Below are positions 22,240 to 22,631 of a DNA stretch of 22,631 nucleotides, piece after piece. A program made the position numbers and the translations under genes. Location of the stretch: assembly GCA_002697005.1 (NCBI GenBank), contig NZUD01000051.1, forward strand, positions 16,308 to 38,938, in the 5' to 3' direction. The notes under the pieces are model-generated. The model was not told the DNA's origin and did not search any database. It was given only the letters and a program-made list of their open reading frames with translations. How positions within the stretch are numbered: position 1 is the first letter of the stretch; each line of letters starts with the position of its first letter. The DNA is from Chloroflexota bacterium. GTDB lineage: Bacteria; Chloroflexota; Dehalococcoidia; UBA3495.

Positions 22240-22631
22240 TTGAATAACGAAAACCAAGTTTTATCGCCGGAGCAACGGTCATTATTAACGGCAGTCCTAA
22301 ACCGGATTATACCCTCAAATGACCGAATGCCAGGCGCAGGCGATCTGGGAATCGGGGCTTTCATCGAAAATGTGGTCTCCGGTAGTCCCGGCCTAACCCG
22401 CCTGTTTAATGATGGCCTGACCGAGATTGCCATCGCAGCGGGACAGAACCCAACCCAGGCTTTCGAGAGCTTATCTAACGCATCCAAAGACGAACTTTTA
22501 AGGACAGTTGAAACGGGCGTGCCTGTATTCTTCGACCAACTGGTCCTCCAAACCTACAATGGTTATTACACCAATCCAGAAGTTTTCAAGGCCATCGACT
22601 ATGAGTTGCCGAAAACTCCTGCGCCAGGGGC
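22240..22631 (+). CDS. Gluconate 2-dehydrogenase subunit 3-family protein, partial
   Basis: About 130 residues, cut by the right edge. The start is taken as TTG at 22240 with AGGGA (22229-22233) six bases upstream; the frame is open further left to a TTG at 22138, but that would overlap the promoter. The sequence shows LSPEQRSLLTAVLNRIIPSN, then PGAGDLGIGAFIENVV, and later FFDQLVLQTYNGYYTNPEV, the defining pattern of the gluconate 2-dehydrogenase subunit 3 family. These small proteins accompany GMC-type flavin dehydrogenases and often help their export, so a large flavoprotein subunit is expected just beyond the edge. No Tat or Sec signal is seen at this start. Confidence 0.85.
   Translation, partial: MNNENQVLSPEQRSLLTAVLNRIIPSNDRMPGAGDLGIGAFIENVVSGSPGLTRLFNDGLTEIAIAAGQNPTQAFESLSNASKDELLRTVETGVPVFFDQLVLQTYNGYYTNPEVFKAIDYELPKTPAPG

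Noticed and set aside
1..22631. CRISPR array, insertion sequence, prophage, tRNA or rRNA
   Set aside because: No spaced repeats, transposase or integrase motifs, or cloverleaf/rRNA-like sequence were seen on either strand.

Overview
The window looks like a chromosomal segment of a marine or freshwater Chloroflexota bacterium, most likely Dehalococcoidia of the SAR202 type. This is inferred from gene content: an enolase-superfamily enzyme, NIPSNAP proteins, sulfite-oxidase-family molybdoenzymes, a MaoC-like protein, a PIG-L deacetylase and a cyclase-family hydrolase, all in a moderately GC-rich genome with short operons. There is no rRNA, tRNA, CRISPR array, insertion sequence or phage gene. 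The taxonomic guess cannot be tested here.

Layout. 1-65 (-): first codons of a class V aminotransferase, leaving the window. 66-765: a long divergent spacer with two extended -10 promoters, one for the aminotransferase and one for a UvrD/PcrA helicase (766-3012) whose mRNA may be leaderless. 3306-6088 (+): an uncharacterised conserved protein, a zinc alcohol dehydrogenase and a GNAT acetyltransferase. 6156-8037 (-): two tandem NIPSNAP paralogues downstream of a mandelate racemase/muconate lactonizing-like enzyme. 8363-9175 (+): an ArsM-type arsenite methyltransferase closed by a strong hairpin terminator. 9405-10118 (-): PIG-L deacetylase. 10233-10619 (+): MaoC-like hot-dog protein, tail-to-tail with a small membrane protein (-).

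11400-21279 (+) is a long co-directional block: a four-domain rhodanese, a sulfite-oxidase-family molybdoenzyme, a cupin, a second sulfite-oxidase-family enzyme, a possible small membrane protein, an MFS transporter, a cyclase-family hydrolase, a divergent HAM1-like NTP pyrophosphatase, a MoxR AAA+ ATPase and a CoxE-like VWA protein. A convergent PAP2-family membrane phosphatase follows. The window ends in a gluconate 2-dehydrogenase subunit 3-like gene whose promoter lies next to a perfect inverted repeat.

How the genes may work together. The most coherent unit is 11400-15745. A persulfide-carrying rhodanese chain stands beside two Mo-cofactor oxidases with no visible export signal, suggesting intracellular oxidation of sulfane sulfur, sulfite or an organosulfur compound. 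The MoxR/VWA pair downstream resembles CoxD/CoxE-type maturation factors, but no coxMSL genes are present. It could instead serve the Mo enzymes here or something outside the window. The substrate and electron acceptor are unknown.
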